Source of the DNA: an uncultured Bacteroidales bacterium
GTDB taxonomy: Bacteria; Bacteroidota; Bacteroidia; Bacteroidales; Muribaculaceae
Direction of reading: 5' to 3'
Length of the DNA stretch: 36,601 bases
NCBI GenBank assembly: GCA_902772965.1
Contig: CACYCT010000186.1
Coordinates: 1-36,601, forward strand
In this document: one piece after another, positions 1-8,176 of the stretch
How positions within the stretch are numbered: position 1 is the stretch's first letter
Layout of the letters: every line of letters starts with the position of its first letter
Position numbers and translations under genes: made by a program
Notes under the pieces: generated by a model
Database searches by the model: none
Told to the model about the DNA's origin: nothing
Seen by the model: only the letters and a program-made list of their open reading frames with translations

Positions 1-351
1 AAATACGTTCCCGAGCAGCACACCGACTTCATCTTCTGCACCATCGGCGAAGAGGAGGGTTTCGTAGGTTCCACGGCCGTGCTGCTGATTTTCCTCGCCC
101 TGATTCTGCGCGTAATCACCATCGCCGAGCGGCAGCACACCGCCTTCGGGCGCGTATACGCCTACTGCGTGGCGTCTTACCTCATCTTCCACCTCACCAT
201 CAACATCGGCATGGTGCTCGGTCTCGCTCCCGTGATCGGCATTCCGTTGCCCTTCTTCAGTTACGGAGGCTCTTCGCTGTGGGGATTCACCTTCCTGCTG
301 TTCATCCTGCTCCGCATCGACGCCGACAGAGGACGCTACGGCGTGTGGTGA
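1..351 (+). CDS. rodA: RodA, C-terminal part (SEDS peptidoglycan polymerase), cut by window start
   Basis: The gene enters from outside the window; only the last 116 codons are visible. The reading frame opens with PEQHTDFIF and IGEEEGFVG, the signature of SEDS glycosyltransferases of the RodA/FtsW family. Two hydrophobic helices follow, with a GIPLPFFSYGGSS motif typical of the extracytoplasmic loop and last helix. RodA polymerises glycan strands for lateral wall growth in the inner membrane, together with a class B penicillin-binding protein. RodA fits better than FtsW because of the PEQHTDFIF wording and the short C-terminal tail. The 187 bases after the stop show no clear terminator. Confidence 0.9.
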   Translation, partial: KYVPEQHTDFIFCTIGEEEGFVGSTAVLLIFLALILRVITIAERQHTAFGRVYAYCVASYLIFHLTINIGMVLGLAPVIGIPLPFFSYGGSSLWGFTFLLFILLRIDADRGRYGVW

Positions 352-378
352 CAGGAAATCAGACTCACATCCCCACAC

Positions 379-430
379 AAGTGCAAATTTTGCCCTTAGC
401 CAGCCTGAGAAGTGCAATATAGCCTGAGAA
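379..430. repeat. Two interleaved short direct repeats
   Basis: AAGTGCAA occurs at 379-386 and 410-417, and AGCCTGAGAA at 402-411 and 421-430. They lie between rodA and the promoter of the DUF695 gene. They could be a small duplication or tandem regulator sites; nothing else identifies them. Confidence 0.4.
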
Positions 431-468
431 ATTCCGCAGAAAAGTGCGCCGTTCCCATTTATTTTCAC

Positions 469-476
469 TAAATTTG
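469..476 (+). promoter_or_regulatory. Bacteroidetes -7 element for the DUF695 gene
   Basis: TAAATTTG matches the TAnnTTTG consensus and lies about 62 bases before the start codon at 539. The upstream -33 element is poor, so only the -7 element supports the call. Confidence 0.55.
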
Positions 477-538
477 CAACCGGTATTCCCATTCCCTATC
501 ATCATCGGCGTCAACAGCCAATCAAACCCATCGCAATA

Positions 539-979
539 ATGAAAAAAATCCAAATCCCCGACAGTTGGTGGACGGCGCCGGCTCAGTCCGACACCGGACA
601 GTTGATAATGGTGACCGGCCTGAGCGGACTTGAGACAATCAAGCAAACAGGTGTGTTCAACTACTGCATCGTTATCGAATGGCGCTACGACCCGCTGCCC
701 GACGGCATGCCGCGCGACAACGACGCACACCTGATGGAACAGGTCACCGACGCGATTCAGGCCGAGTTCATCAGCGACCCCGTAGCCGTCCTCGTCGGAA
801 TGGACACCGGCGACGGCCGACGCGAGTACACCATCTACACACGCTCGTTACATATCTTTCAGCGGAAAATCAACGAGATTCTCACCCCATTCGAGCAACT
901 ACCGCTCGCGTTCAGCGCCTTCGAAGACCCTGACTGGGAACGCTACGACGACATCATGCAATCCGAGATTCAATTATAA
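539..979 (+). CDS. DUF695-family protein
   Basis: 146 residues, with no signal peptide or membrane segment, so probably cytoplasmic. The layout matches DUF695: an N-terminal WW pair, a central IEWRYDPLPDGMP segment that forms a beta strand with conserved W, Y and G-P, and a later GRREYTIYT strand. Members are short alpha/beta proteins of unknown role, sometimes fused to regulator-of-RNase-E-like domains. The acidic tail and many Asp/Glu residues are typical. A promoter-like TAAATTTG at 469 and the 40-base gap to the next gene suggest a two-gene transcript. The family call is from memory of the pattern; the function is unknown. Confidence 0.7.
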   Translation: MKKIQIPDSWWTAPAQSDTGQLIMVTGLSGLETIKQTGVFNYCIVIEWRYDPLPDGMPRDNDAHLMEQVTDAIQAEFISDPVAVLVGMDTGDGRREYTIYTRSLHIFQRKINEILTPFEQLPLAFSAFEDPDWERYDDIMQSEIQL

Positions 980-1018
980 GGAGCTCCCTCCAAAACCAAC
1001 GCTACCATCTTTTCAACT

Positions 1019-1813
1019 ATGAAGAAATCTATCCTCCTATTGGCCATCGCCATGCTTACGTGGGCTTCGGTTACGGCCCAAACGCCCAAGTCGTACGACG
1101 TGGGATACGTGTTCGTCTCACCCCTGAACTCGCATAGCAAACAACTGCTTAAATCGCGGGTGATGTCGACCATCGATGCCGGGCGCGTGGCGGTGAAATC
1201 AAGAGAGTCTGACGAAGTGACCTTCACACTGATCGATGCCGCAGAATACCTTGTCTTAGGAAATGGTCATTTCTATAAATACTATCCACCCGCCCAGGAC
1301 TATGTGCCGGCGGAATATGTCTCGGCCGCGGAGTTTAAAAAGGCGACACGGGAGGTGAGAATCTATTCCGAAATTCCGGGAGGAATAGAGATTGGGAAGG
1401 TTTACGAGTTTAAGGTGCAGGACAAAAGCGAACCCGACAGGGCCACAATCAGAGCGATACGTCTCGCCGGGGCTGATGTGAGATTGGTCACCGAAGTTGA
1501 TTACGAGAACGGTTTCCGCCCCTCGAAAACCGTCAACATGTCCGGCGAAACTGTCTTGGAGGTCGCATTTCCCGAGTATCGCACATATATGTATAAAGGA
1601 CAACAGATCATGTTGGCGAGCAACCTCGCCGGCCAAGACTACAGCACACTTGCGATTGATGAGAACGGTGTGATTTATGCCGAGGACGACAAGGGCAACC
1701 GGCGCTTGGCCTCCGAGTTGTCGTTTGTGTTCGGCGAATACCCCACAATCGGTTATGCCGGCTGGATTTCCGACACCGAACTCGTGATAAACGACGTGCT
1801 GTACGTCAGATGA
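1019..1813 (+). CDS. Secreted protein of unknown function
   Basis: 264 residues. Residues 1-21 form a Sec signal peptide (KK, a hydrophobic stretch, cleavage after VTA before Gln), so the mature protein is periplasmic or exported. The mature part is rich in alternating beta strands (for example SYDVGYVFVS, TFTLIDAAEYLVL, GKVYEFKV) and has no cysteine or recognisable catalytic motif. It ends in ELVINDVLYVR. I do not recognise a family. It follows the DUF695 gene by 39 bases on the same strand and is probably cotranscribed, with a strong hairpin 39 bases after the stop. A mainly beta periplasmic or surface protein is the most that can be inferred. Confidence 0.65.
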   Translation: MKKSILLLAIAMLTWASVTAQTPKSYDVGYVFVSPLNSHSKQLLKSRVMSTIDAGRVAVKSRESDEVTFTLIDAAEYLVLGNGHFYKYYPPAQDYVPAEYVSAAEFKKATREVRIYSEIPGGIEIGKVYEFKVQDKSEPDRATIRAIRLAGADVRLVTEVDYENGFRPSKTVNMSGETVLEVAFPEYRTYMYKGQQIMLASNLAGQDYSTLAIDENGVIYAEDDKGNRRLASELSFVFGEYPTIGYAGWISDTELVINDVLYVR

Positions 1814-1852
1814 AAACATCCCCCGGGGAGGAATGACCACCCCACAGAAACA

Positions 1853-1891
1853 CACACGCGGCGGAAAGACGATTGCTCTCCGCCGCGTGTG
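1853..1891. terminator. Bidirectional terminator between convergent genes
   Basis: A perfect 13-bp stem (1853-1865 with 1879-1891, core CACGCGGCGGA) surrounds a 13-base loop. It lies between the end of the plus-strand secreted protein gene and the end of fabG on the minus strand. The T-run is weak in both directions, as is common in Bacteroidetes. Confidence 0.75.
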
Positions 1892-1916
1892 CGTTTAGAT
1901 ATCGTTAATCAACGGA

Positions 1917-2663
1917 TTACATATTCATTCCGCCGTCAACTTGAATGACCTGTCCGGTAACGTATGCCGACATGTCGCTGGCGAGGAAGACTGCCACGGA
2001 GGCGATGTCGTCGACCGTTCCGCCACGGCGCAGGGGGATACGTTGTGCCCACTCCTTGCGCACGTCTTCGGGCAGGGCCTGGGTCATTGCTGTGTCGATA
2101 AATCCGGGGGCGATGGCGTTGGCGCGGATGCCGCGGCTTCCCATCTCCTGGGCCACACTCTTGGCCAAAGCGATCAGGCCGGCTTTCGAAGCGGCGTAGT
2201 TGGCCTGGCCGGCATTGCCGTGCACGCCGACAACCGAGGCCATATTGATAATCGAGCCGCCGCGCTGACGCATCATGATGGGTACCAGGGCGTGGGTGAA
2301 GTTGAAGGCCGACTTCAGGTTGACGTTAATCACGGCGTCCCATTGCTGCTCGGTCATGCGCAGCATGAGGCCGTCTTTGGTGATTCCGGCGTTGTTGACA
2401 AGGATGTCGATGTGGCCGAAGTCTTCTTTGATTTGTGCCACGAGGGCGGCTGTTTGCTCAAAGTCGGCGGCGTTGCCGGCATAGGCCTTGACTTTCACGC
2501 CGAGCGCGGCGATTTCCTGTTCGGTTTGGGTTCCGGTTTCATCGATAACGAGGTCGGTAAACGCGATGTCGGCGCCTTCGGCTGCGAAGCGCAGGGCGAT
2601 GGCCTTACCGATTCCGCGGGCGGCGCCGGTGATCAGGGCGACTTTTCCTTCAAGTAGTTTCAT
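1917..2663 (-). CDS. fabG: 3-oxoacyl-[acyl-carrier-protein] reductase FabG
   Basis: 248 residues, the usual length for FabG. It reduces 3-oxoacyl-ACP to 3-hydroxyacyl-ACP with NADPH in type II fatty acid synthesis. The short-chain dehydrogenase fold is complete: TGAARGIG cofactor loop at 12-19, NNAG at 90-93, Asn115, and the catalytic Ser143, Tyr156 and Lys160 in QANYAASK. PG follows at 186-187, and the QVDGGM ending is typical. The start is the only one consistent with the conserved N-terminal strand, and a good minus-strand promoter lies 38 bases upstream. It is downstream of the SGNH hydrolase on the same strand but has its own promoter. Other SDR reductases are possible, but the match to FabG is close throughout. 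Confidence 0.93.
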   Translation of the reverse strand: MKLLEGKVALITGAARGIGKAIALRFAAEGADIAFTDLVIDETGTQTEQEIAALGVKVKAYAGNAADFEQTAALVAQIKEDFGHIDILVNNAGITKDGLMLRMTEQQWDAVINVNLKSAFNFTHALVPIMMRQRGGSIINMASVVGVHGNAGQANYAASKAGLIALAKSVAQEMGSRGIRANAIAPGFIDTAMTQALPEDVRKEWAQRIPLRRGGTVDDIASVAVFLASDMSAYVTGQVIQVDGGMNM

Positions 2664-2700
2664 AGGTTATATATGGTTTAGATGATTGGTTTTCGGGTTG

Positions 2701-2732
2701 CGAAATTAGTCATTTCGGCTGAGGTGGGCAAA
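2701..2732 (-). promoter_or_regulatory. Promoter of fabG
   Basis: On the minus strand, TTTG (complement of 2729-2732) is followed after 20 bases by TAATTTCG (2708-2701), one base off the TAnnTTTG consensus. This predicts a leader of about 33 bases before fabG. Confidence 0.65.
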
Positions 2733-2744
2733 TAGGTGCCGGTT

Positions 2745-3983
2745 TCATTTCTTTTTTCCCAGCTGTTCCATCAACGCGTCGGCGAGCAGGGTGCCTTGCA
2801 GGTCGTAGCCCGCCTCGAGTTGGTGCAGGTGGTCGCCCGGGTTCATCAGCCCCGCGGCGACCCATTTCGAAGCCGCGCCGCGTCCGCCGGCAACGGCGTA
2901 GAGGTCCCATGTGGCGATTTTATGCCGACGGCCGTAGTCGAGAATGATTTGCCGCACGCGGTCCACGTTGTCGTTGATGGCGTAGGAAGTAACGGTTTTG
3001 TACACGGTTTTAAAGCGTTTCTTTCGTTTCCTGCCCACAGGCACTTTTGTGGCCACTTTGGTCGACACGCGTTTCTGGCACTCCATCGGCGTGGTGAGCA
3101 GCAGCGTGGCTTTGGGGTTGGCTCGGCGGATGGAGGAAACCAGGCTATGAATCGACGATTCCACGCCGGAGATGTTTCCGAAAGCCTCATTGGTGCCGAG
3201 CGAGATGATGATCAGTTGCGGCGCGAGGGTTTGGAGTTGCTCGCCGAAGCGGTTAACGCGGTTGTATGTATAATAGGTGGCGCCATTGTTTCCTATGGCG
3301 TGCAGCATCACGCCGCGCTTGTCGTTGGCGATCACCACTCCGTAGAAGTCGCTCTGGCAAGGAACGGTGATCGAGAGCGTGTCGGTGGAGCGACTGAGGT
3401 TGATTTCCTGCGCCCACGGCGAGCGTTGCCGGGCGAAATACACACTGTCGGCAATCATCGCTGTCTCATAGCCTTCACCCTCGGCGTGGAGCATGGTCAC
3501 GCGGGAGAACCGGTCGGAATGGTTCTTGGCGGTAATGCGCAGCGTGGTGCGGGTGGAGTCGAAGCGCACGGCCACGCCGGTGAGCCCCATATCTGTGCTC
3601 CACGTGCGCGAGAGCAGCCGCGACGACTGGGCAACGGGGCGGGAGGATTTGAGAATGTAGTCGGCGGGCTCGTTGGTGCGCGCGAGGTTGAGCGCGGGCA
3701 GCAGTCCGCGGCCCCCGTTGCCGTATTTGTCCTGCAGCCGGGCGCGGATGGGGGCTGTGAACAGGTCGGGCTGCACATGGCTGTCACCGATGTGTATGGC
3801 TTGCCACTTCCCGTCGGTCCATTTCTTGGGGTTGGAAAGCGACTGTCTGAGCGCGCTCCAGTCGGCCCCGTTGAGGGCGATGTGGTTGGCCTCGGAGTTG
3901 ATGAAATCTATTTCTTGCGCGTTGCCCATCAGCCCCACGAGCGCGACGAGCATAGCGAGGAGTATGCTTTGAAACTCTTTCAT
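2745..3983 (-). CDS. Secreted SGNH/GDSL-family hydrolase
   Basis: 412 residues with a Sec signal peptide (residues 1-22, ending GNA before Gln). The SGNH hydrolase blocks are in order: IHIGDSHVQPD with nucleophile Ser68, GNNGA at 231-235 (block with the oxyanion Asn), SLGTNEAFG at 261-269, and DHLH at 384-387 supplying Asp384 and His387. The GDSH variant of block I is common in periplasmic carbohydrate O-acetylesterases, including peptidoglycan O-acetylesterases, so a deacetylase of wall or glycan is a reasonable inference but not proven. A strongly basic insert (about 314-331, KRKKRFK) lies between blocks III and V. The promoter element ends only four bases before the ATG. Confidence 0.8.
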   Translation of the reverse strand: MKEFQSILLAMLVALVGLMGNAQEIDFINSEANHIALNGADWSALRQSLSNPKKWTDGKWQAIHIGDSHVQPDLFTAPIRARLQDKYGNGGRGLLPALNLARTNEPADYILKSSRPVAQSSRLLSRTWSTDMGLTGVAVRFDSTRTTLRITAKNHSDRFSRVTMLHAEGEGYETAMIADSVYFARQRSPWAQEINLSRSTDTLSITVPCQSDFYGVVIANDKRGVMLHAIGNNGATYYTYNRVNRFGEQLQTLAPQLIIISLGTNEAFGNISGVESSIHSLVSSIRRANPKATLLLTTPMECQKRVSTKVATKVPVGRKRKKRFKTVYKTVTSYAINDNVDRVRQIILDYGRRHKIATWDLYAVAGGRGAASKWVAAGLMNPGDHLHQLEAGYDLQGTLLADALMEQLGKKK

Positions 3984-3987
3984 GTGG

Positions 3988-3995
3988 CAAAATTA
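3988..3995 (-). promoter_or_regulatory. -7 element abutting the SGNH hydrolase start
   Basis: The minus strand reads TAATTTTG, then four bases, then ATG at 3983. The normal transcription start distance would put the mRNA 5' end at or next to the start codon. No clear -33 element is seen. Confidence 0.6.
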
Positions 3996-4116
3996 ATCAT
4001 TTTTTCCGACATCACCCGCCGGCTGATGGTTAATGATTGTAATTGAAGAAGATTGGTTCTAAGAACCGGGGAAAAAAATTTCGTCTGAAAATTCTTATTA
4101 AACACATTTTTATGTC

Positions 4117-4124
4117 TACCTTTG
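4117..4124 (+). promoter_or_regulatory. -7 element of the korAB operon
   Basis: TACCTTTG matches TAnnTTTG. It lies about 90 bases before korA, leaving a leader of roughly 85 bases. The -33 region is AT-rich without a clear TTTG. Confidence 0.6.
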
Positions 4125-4175
4125 CCGCCGAAAAGCCGACTCAACCGAAATCTGGCTGAGAAAACCTTCACAAAG

Positions 4176-4194
4176 AGCATCCCATTTGGGTGCT
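4176..4194 (+). promoter_or_regulatory. Hairpin in the korA leader
   Basis: AGCA(T)CCC pairs with GGGTGCT around an ATTT loop, with one bulged T. It ends 19 bases before the korA ATG. An upstream AGCC/GGCT pairing (4134-4158) could form a second arm. A role in translation control or mRNA stability is only inferred. Confidence 0.35.
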
Positions 4195-4213
4195 AAATAC
4201 TTAATAATTAATC

Positions 4214-6064
4214 ATGTTAGAAAAAACCAATGTTCGTTTCCGTCAGAGCATTGTCGTTCGGTTCTCGGGCGACAGTGGCGACGGCATGCAGCTTGCCGGC
4301 ACGATTTTCTCGAACGTGTCGGCCGAGATTGGCGACATCATCTCCACATTCCCTGACTATCCCGCCGAGGTGCGCGCACCGCAAGGCTCGCTTAACGGCG
4401 TGAGCGGTTTCCAGGTGAACATCGGCCACGGGGTGCACACCCCGGGCGACGAGTGCGACGTGCTCGTGGCCATGAACCCCGCCGCCCTCAAGCAGAATGT
4501 GAAATTCCTCAGCCCGCGCGGCGTGGTTATCGTCGACATCAACTCGTTCCAGAAGGCCGACCTGCTCAAGGCTGAGTTCCAAACCGACAATCCTTACAAG
4601 GAACTCCACCTGAGCACGCAGGTTGTTGAGGTGCCCATGACCGAAATGGTGAAAGCGGCGCTCGCCGACAGCGGTATGGATCTGAAAGCGCAAATGAAGT
4701 GCCGCAACATGTTCGCCCTCGGACTGGTGTGCTGGCTGTTCAACCTGCCTATGAGCGCCACCCTGCGCTACCTGCAGCGCAAGTTCGAGAAAAAGCCCGA
4801 TGTGTATGAGGCCAACGCCAAGGTAATCCGCGGCGGATACAACTACGGACACAACATCCACGCCTCCGTGGCCAACTACCGTATCGAAACCGACCGTTAC
4901 CAACCCGGAATCTACACCGACGTCAACGGAAACAAGGCCACCTCGTGGGGACTTATTCTCGCTTCCGAGAAGAGCGGACGGCCGCTGTTCCTCGGCAGTT
5001 ATCCCATCACACCCGCAACTGACATCCTGCATGAACTCGCCAAACGCCGCGACATGGGCGTGAAAGCCATCCAGATGGAAGACGAGATCGGCGGAATTTG
5101 CGCGGCCATCGGCGCCTCGTTTGCCGGACACCTTGCCGTAACCTCCACCTCCGGCCCCGGACTGGCACTCAAAAGCGAAGCGCTCGGACTCGCCGTGATG
5201 GCAGAGTTGCCGCTCGTGCTCGTTGATGTGCAACGTGGCGGACCATCAACCGGCCTGCCCACCAAAACCGAGCAAACCGACCTGCTCCAAGCCCTGTACG
5301 GACGCAGCGGCGAATGCCCCATCGTGGTGTTGGCTGCCATCTCCCCGTCCGACTGCTTCCACATGGCCTTTGAAGCCGCACGCATCGCACTCGAGCACAT
5401 GACACCCGTGATTCTGCTCACCGACGCCTTTATCGCCAACGGCTCGTCGGCATGGCGGATACCCGAAGTGGGAGACTATCCCGACATCCACCCCAACTTC
5501 GTGACCAAGGACATGCGCGGCCACTGGACACCCTACATGCGCAACATCGAAAACGTGCGCTACTGGGCCATCCCTGGCACCGAAGGTTTCGAGCACACCG
5601 TGGGCGGGTTGGAAAAAGACTACAACACCGGCACACTCTCGAACAACCCCGAGAACCACGAGCGCATGGTCAAGGCACGCGAGACAAAAGTCCAGAACAT
5701 CGCCAAGTTCATTCCCGAACTCGAGGTGCTCACCGAAGCCGAAGGCGAAGCCGACACCATCATCGTGGGCTGGGGTGGCACCTACGGACACATCTACACC
5801 GCCTACGAGGAACTCAACAAGGCCGGACGCCGAATCGACTTCGCGCAGTTCCAGTACATCAACCCGCTGCCGCTGAACACCGCCGAAGTGCTCTCCGGAT
5901 ACAAAACCGTGATTGTGGCAGAACTCAACAGCGGACAATTCGCCACCTACCTGCAGTCGAAAATTCCACATCTGAACATCAAACGTATCAACAAGGTGCA
6001 AGGCCAGCCGTTCATGGTACACGATATCGTCAACGGAGTGAAAAAAATAATGGGAGGCAAGTGA
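4214..6064 (+). CDS. korA: 2-oxoglutarate (2-oxoacid):ferredoxin oxidoreductase, fused gamma-alpha subunit
   Basis: 616 residues. The gamma domain comes first (about 12-190), with the FSGDSGDGMQLAG nucleotide-binding-type motif. The alpha domain (about 245-616) carries YPITPATDIL at 263-272, the hallmark that contacts thiamine diphosphate across the subunit interface, and an EDEIGG motif. With KorB it oxidatively decarboxylates 2-oxoglutarate (or runs in reverse) with CoA and ferredoxin in the cytoplasm. The gamma-alpha fusion with no ferredoxin-like subunit is the KorAB layout; a related 2-oxoacid substrate cannot be excluded. korB starts one base after the stop, so the two are cotranscribed and probably translationally coupled. 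Confidence 0.9.
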   Translation: MLEKTNVRFRQSIVVRFSGDSGDGMQLAGTIFSNVSAEIGDIISTFPDYPAEVRAPQGSLNGVSGFQVNIGHGVHTPGDECDVLVAMNPAALKQNVKFLSPRGVVIVDINSFQKADLLKAEFQTDNPYKELHLSTQVVEVPMTEMVKAALADSGMDLKAQMKCRNMFALGLVCWLFNLPMSATLRYLQRKFEKKPDVYEANAKVIRGGYNYGHNIHASVANYRIETDRYQPGIYTDVNGNKATSWGLILASEKSGRPLFLGSYPITPATDILHELAKRRDMGVKAIQMEDEIGGICAAIGASFAGHLAVTSTSGPGLALKSEALGLAVMAELPLVLVDVQRGGPSTGLPTKTEQTDLLQALYGRSGECPIVVLAAISPSDCFHMAFEAARIALEHMTPVILLTDAFIANGSSAWRIPEVGDYPDIHPNFVTKDMRGHWTPYMRNIENVRYWAIPGTEGFEHTVGGLEKDYNTGTLSNNPENHERMVKARETKVQNIAKFIPELEVLTEAEGEADTIIVGWGGTYGHIYTAYEELNKAGRRIDFAQFQYINPLPLNTAEVLSGYKTVIVAELNSGQFATYLQSKIPHLNIKRINKVQGQPFMVHDIVNGVKKIMGGK

Positions 6065-6065
6065 T

Positions 6066-7088
6066 ATGAACAACGACACTCAGAAACAATACCAACCCAA
6101 AGAGTTCAAAAGCGACCAGTCGGTACGCTGGTGTCCCGGCTGCGGCGACCACGCCGTGCTCAACGTGCTCCACAAAGCGATGGCCGAACTCGGCATCCCG
6201 CCCCACATGACAGCCGTCATCTCCGGAATCGGCTGCTCATCACGCCTGCCCTACTACATGAAAACCTACGGATTCCACACCATCCACGGACGTGGCGGAG
6301 CGGTGGCAACCGGTTTCAAGGTGGCCAACCCCGAAATGACCGTATGGCAGATCTCAGGCGACGGCGACGGACTCGCCATCGGAGGCAACCACTTTATCCA
6401 CGAGGTGCGACGCAACATCGACCTCAACCTCATATTGCTCAACAACAAGATTTACGGCCTTACCAAAGGCCAGTTCTCCCCCACCAGCGACCGCGGATGC
6501 GTCTCCAAATCATCGCCCTACGGCACTACCGAAGACCCATTCATCCCCGCTGAACTCGTCTTTGGCGCACGCGGCACATTCTTCGCCCGAAGCATTGACG
6601 TCGAACTCCAAATCTCGCAGGAAATCATGGTTGAGGCGCAGAAGCACCGCGGCTGCTCAGTGGTGGAGATTCTGCAGAACTGCATGATCTTCAACAACGG
6701 CATCCACAAGTACGTCTCCGAGCGCGAAACCCGACCCGACAGAACCATCCACCTTATACATGGACAAAAAATGATCTTCGGAGAGGATAACGACAAAGGT
6801 ATCGTTCAAGACGGATTCGGCCTGAAAGTTGTCACAATCGGACAAGACGGCTACACCCTCGACGATGTTCTCACGCACGACGCCCACTGCCAGAACAACT
6901 TCCTCCACCAGCAACTTGCCATGATGGACGGCCACGACCTGCCACTCGCACTCGGAGTGATCCGCGACGTGGAAGCGCCCACCTATGACGCCGAGGTTCA
7001 AGCGCAAGTCAACACCGTACACGGCAAAAAAGGCTTCGAGACACTTCGCGAGATGGTCATGGCAGGCGACACCTGGGAAGTCAAATAA
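6066..7088 (+). CDS. korB: 2-oxoglutarate (2-oxoacid):ferredoxin oxidoreductase, beta subunit
   Basis: 340 residues. This is the thiamine-diphosphate-binding subunit of the KorAB enzyme. WCPGCGDH provides Cys23 and Cys26 and IGCSS provides Cys57, ligands for the single [4Fe-4S] cluster. The GDGD to NNKIYGLT segment (98-133) is the thiamine diphosphate/Mg motif, and TKGQFSPTS is characteristic of the family. Length is normal. Only one base separates it from the korA stop. A strong intrinsic terminator follows 24 bases after the stop, so korAB is a closed two-gene operon, next to but transcriptionally separate from the etf genes. Confidence 0.92.
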   Translation: MNNDTQKQYQPKEFKSDQSVRWCPGCGDHAVLNVLHKAMAELGIPPHMTAVISGIGCSSRLPYYMKTYGFHTIHGRGGAVATGFKVANPEMTVWQISGDGDGLAIGGNHFIHEVRRNIDLNLILLNNKIYGLTKGQFSPTSDRGCVSKSSPYGTTEDPFIPAELVFGARGTFFARSIDVELQISQEIMVEAQKHRGCSVVEILQNCMIFNNGIHKYVSERETRPDRTIHLIHGQKMIFGEDNDKGIVQDGFGLKVVTIGQDGYTLDDVLTHDAHCQNNFLHQQLAMMDGHDLPLALGVIRDVEAPTYDAEVQAQVNTVHGKKGFETLREMVMAGDTWEVK

Positions 7089-7111
7089 ATCCCGCCCGCA
7101 ACATCTCATCT

Positions 7112-7147
7112 AACTCAACCGCGCCCCATCCGGCGCGGTTGAGTTTT
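7112..7147 (+). terminator. Intrinsic terminator of korAB
   Basis: A perfect 14-bp stem (7112-7125 with 7132-7145, AACTCAACCGCGCC) closes a 6-base loop and ends in TTTT. Confidence 0.9.
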
Positions 7148-7222
7148 GTCGTCACAAGTCCAATCATGGATTTTCAATTCTTTCCCCTTACCTTAAAAAG
7201 ATTTAACAAGCCTCGGGGCGCA

Positions 7223-7252
7223 TTGCCACATAAATGAATTTATGTATTTTTG
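7223..7252 (+). promoter_or_regulatory. Promoter of etfB-etfA-acyl-CoA dehydrogenase
   Basis: TTG (7223-7225), a 19-base spacer, then TATTTTTG (7245-7252). The predicted leader is about 45 bases. This position also rules out an in-frame start at 7250, which would lie inside the promoter. Confidence 0.75.
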
Positions 7253-7300
7253 CAAGTTGAAAAAACGAAAACAATCACCAAAAAAGATAAATCATCTGTT

Positions 7301-8170
7301 ATGAGTTTAAACATCGTAGTGTTGGCCAAACAAGTGCCCGACACGCGCAACGTGGGAAAAGACGCGATGAAAGAAGACGGCACCATCAACCGCGCCGCCC
7401 TGCCCGCCATCTTTAACCCCGAAGACCTTAACGCACTCGAACAAGCCCTGCGCCTGAAAGAGCAACACCCGGGCTCCACCGTCGGAATCCTCACGATGGG
7501 TCCCCCTCGCGCGGGCGAAATCATCCGCCAAGGCTTATATCGCGGCGCCGACACCGGCTGGCTGCTCACCGACCGCCTCTTCGCCGGAGCCGACACCCTT
7601 GCCACCAGTTACGCCCTCGCGATGGCCATCAAGAAAATCGGACATGTCGACATCGTTATCGGCGGACGCCAGGCCATCGACGGCGACACCGCACAAGTAG
7701 GACCGCAAGTGGCACAGAAACTCGGCCTCAACCAAGTCACCTACGCCGAAGAAATCCTCAAAATCGAGAACGGCCGCGCAACCATTCGCCGGCACATCGA
7801 CGGCGGAGTGGAAACCGTTGAGGCGCCACTGCCCGTGGTGGTCACCGTCAACGGAAGCGCCGCGCCATGCCGCCCATGCAACGCAAAACTCGTGATGCAA
7901 TACAAACGGGCCACCTGCCCGATGGAACGCACAGGCGACGAACCCTGGAGCGCGCTGTATGACCAACGCCCCTACCTCACCCTGAACCAGTGGAGCGTGG
8001 CCGATGTCGAGGCCGACCCGGAACAATGCGGACTTAGCGGGTCTCCGACAAAAGTGAAATCGATTCAAAACATCGTCTTCCAGGCAAAAGAAAGCCGCAC
8101 ACTGACCGGCTCCGATGCCGACATCGAAGAACTCGTAACCGAATTGTTGAACGAGAAAATTATAGGATAA
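7301..8170 (+). CDS. etfB: Electron transfer flavoprotein, beta subunit
   Basis: 289 residues from the ATG at 7301. This start gives the conserved N-terminus (VVLAKQVPDTRNV); an in-frame ATG at 7250 overlaps the promoter. The ETF-beta signature is present around residues 118-141 (GGRQAIDGDTAQVGPQVAQK), which binds AMP or, in bifurcating forms, a second FAD. EtfAB carries electrons from acyl-CoA dehydrogenases to membrane or ferredoxin-linked acceptors. The gene is followed after six bases by etfA and then the dehydrogenase, forming a three-gene operon. Whether the pair bifurcates cannot be decided by eye. Confidence 0.92.
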   Translation: MSLNIVVLAKQVPDTRNVGKDAMKEDGTINRAALPAIFNPEDLNALEQALRLKEQHPGSTVGILTMGPPRAGEIIRQGLYRGADTGWLLTDRLFAGADTLATSYALAMAIKKIGHVDIVIGGRQAIDGDTAQVGPQVAQKLGLNQVTYAEEILKIENGRATIRRHIDGGVETVEAPLPVVVTVNGSAAPCRPCNAKLVMQYKRATCPMERTGDEPWSALYDQRPYLTLNQWSVADVEADPEQCGLSGSPTKVKSIQNIVFQAKESRTLTGSDADIEELVTELLNEKIIG

Positions 8171-8176
8171 CGCCCC

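Noticed and set aside
4217..5233. Long His/Val-rich antisense ORFs over korA and other GC-rich genes
   Set aside because: They are shadows caused by the GC-rich third codon positions of real genes on the other strand.
7250..7300. Longer EtfB start at 7250 (17 extra residues)
   Set aside because: It overlaps the -7 promoter element and adds charged residues before the conserved family start; the ATG at 7301 fits the family.
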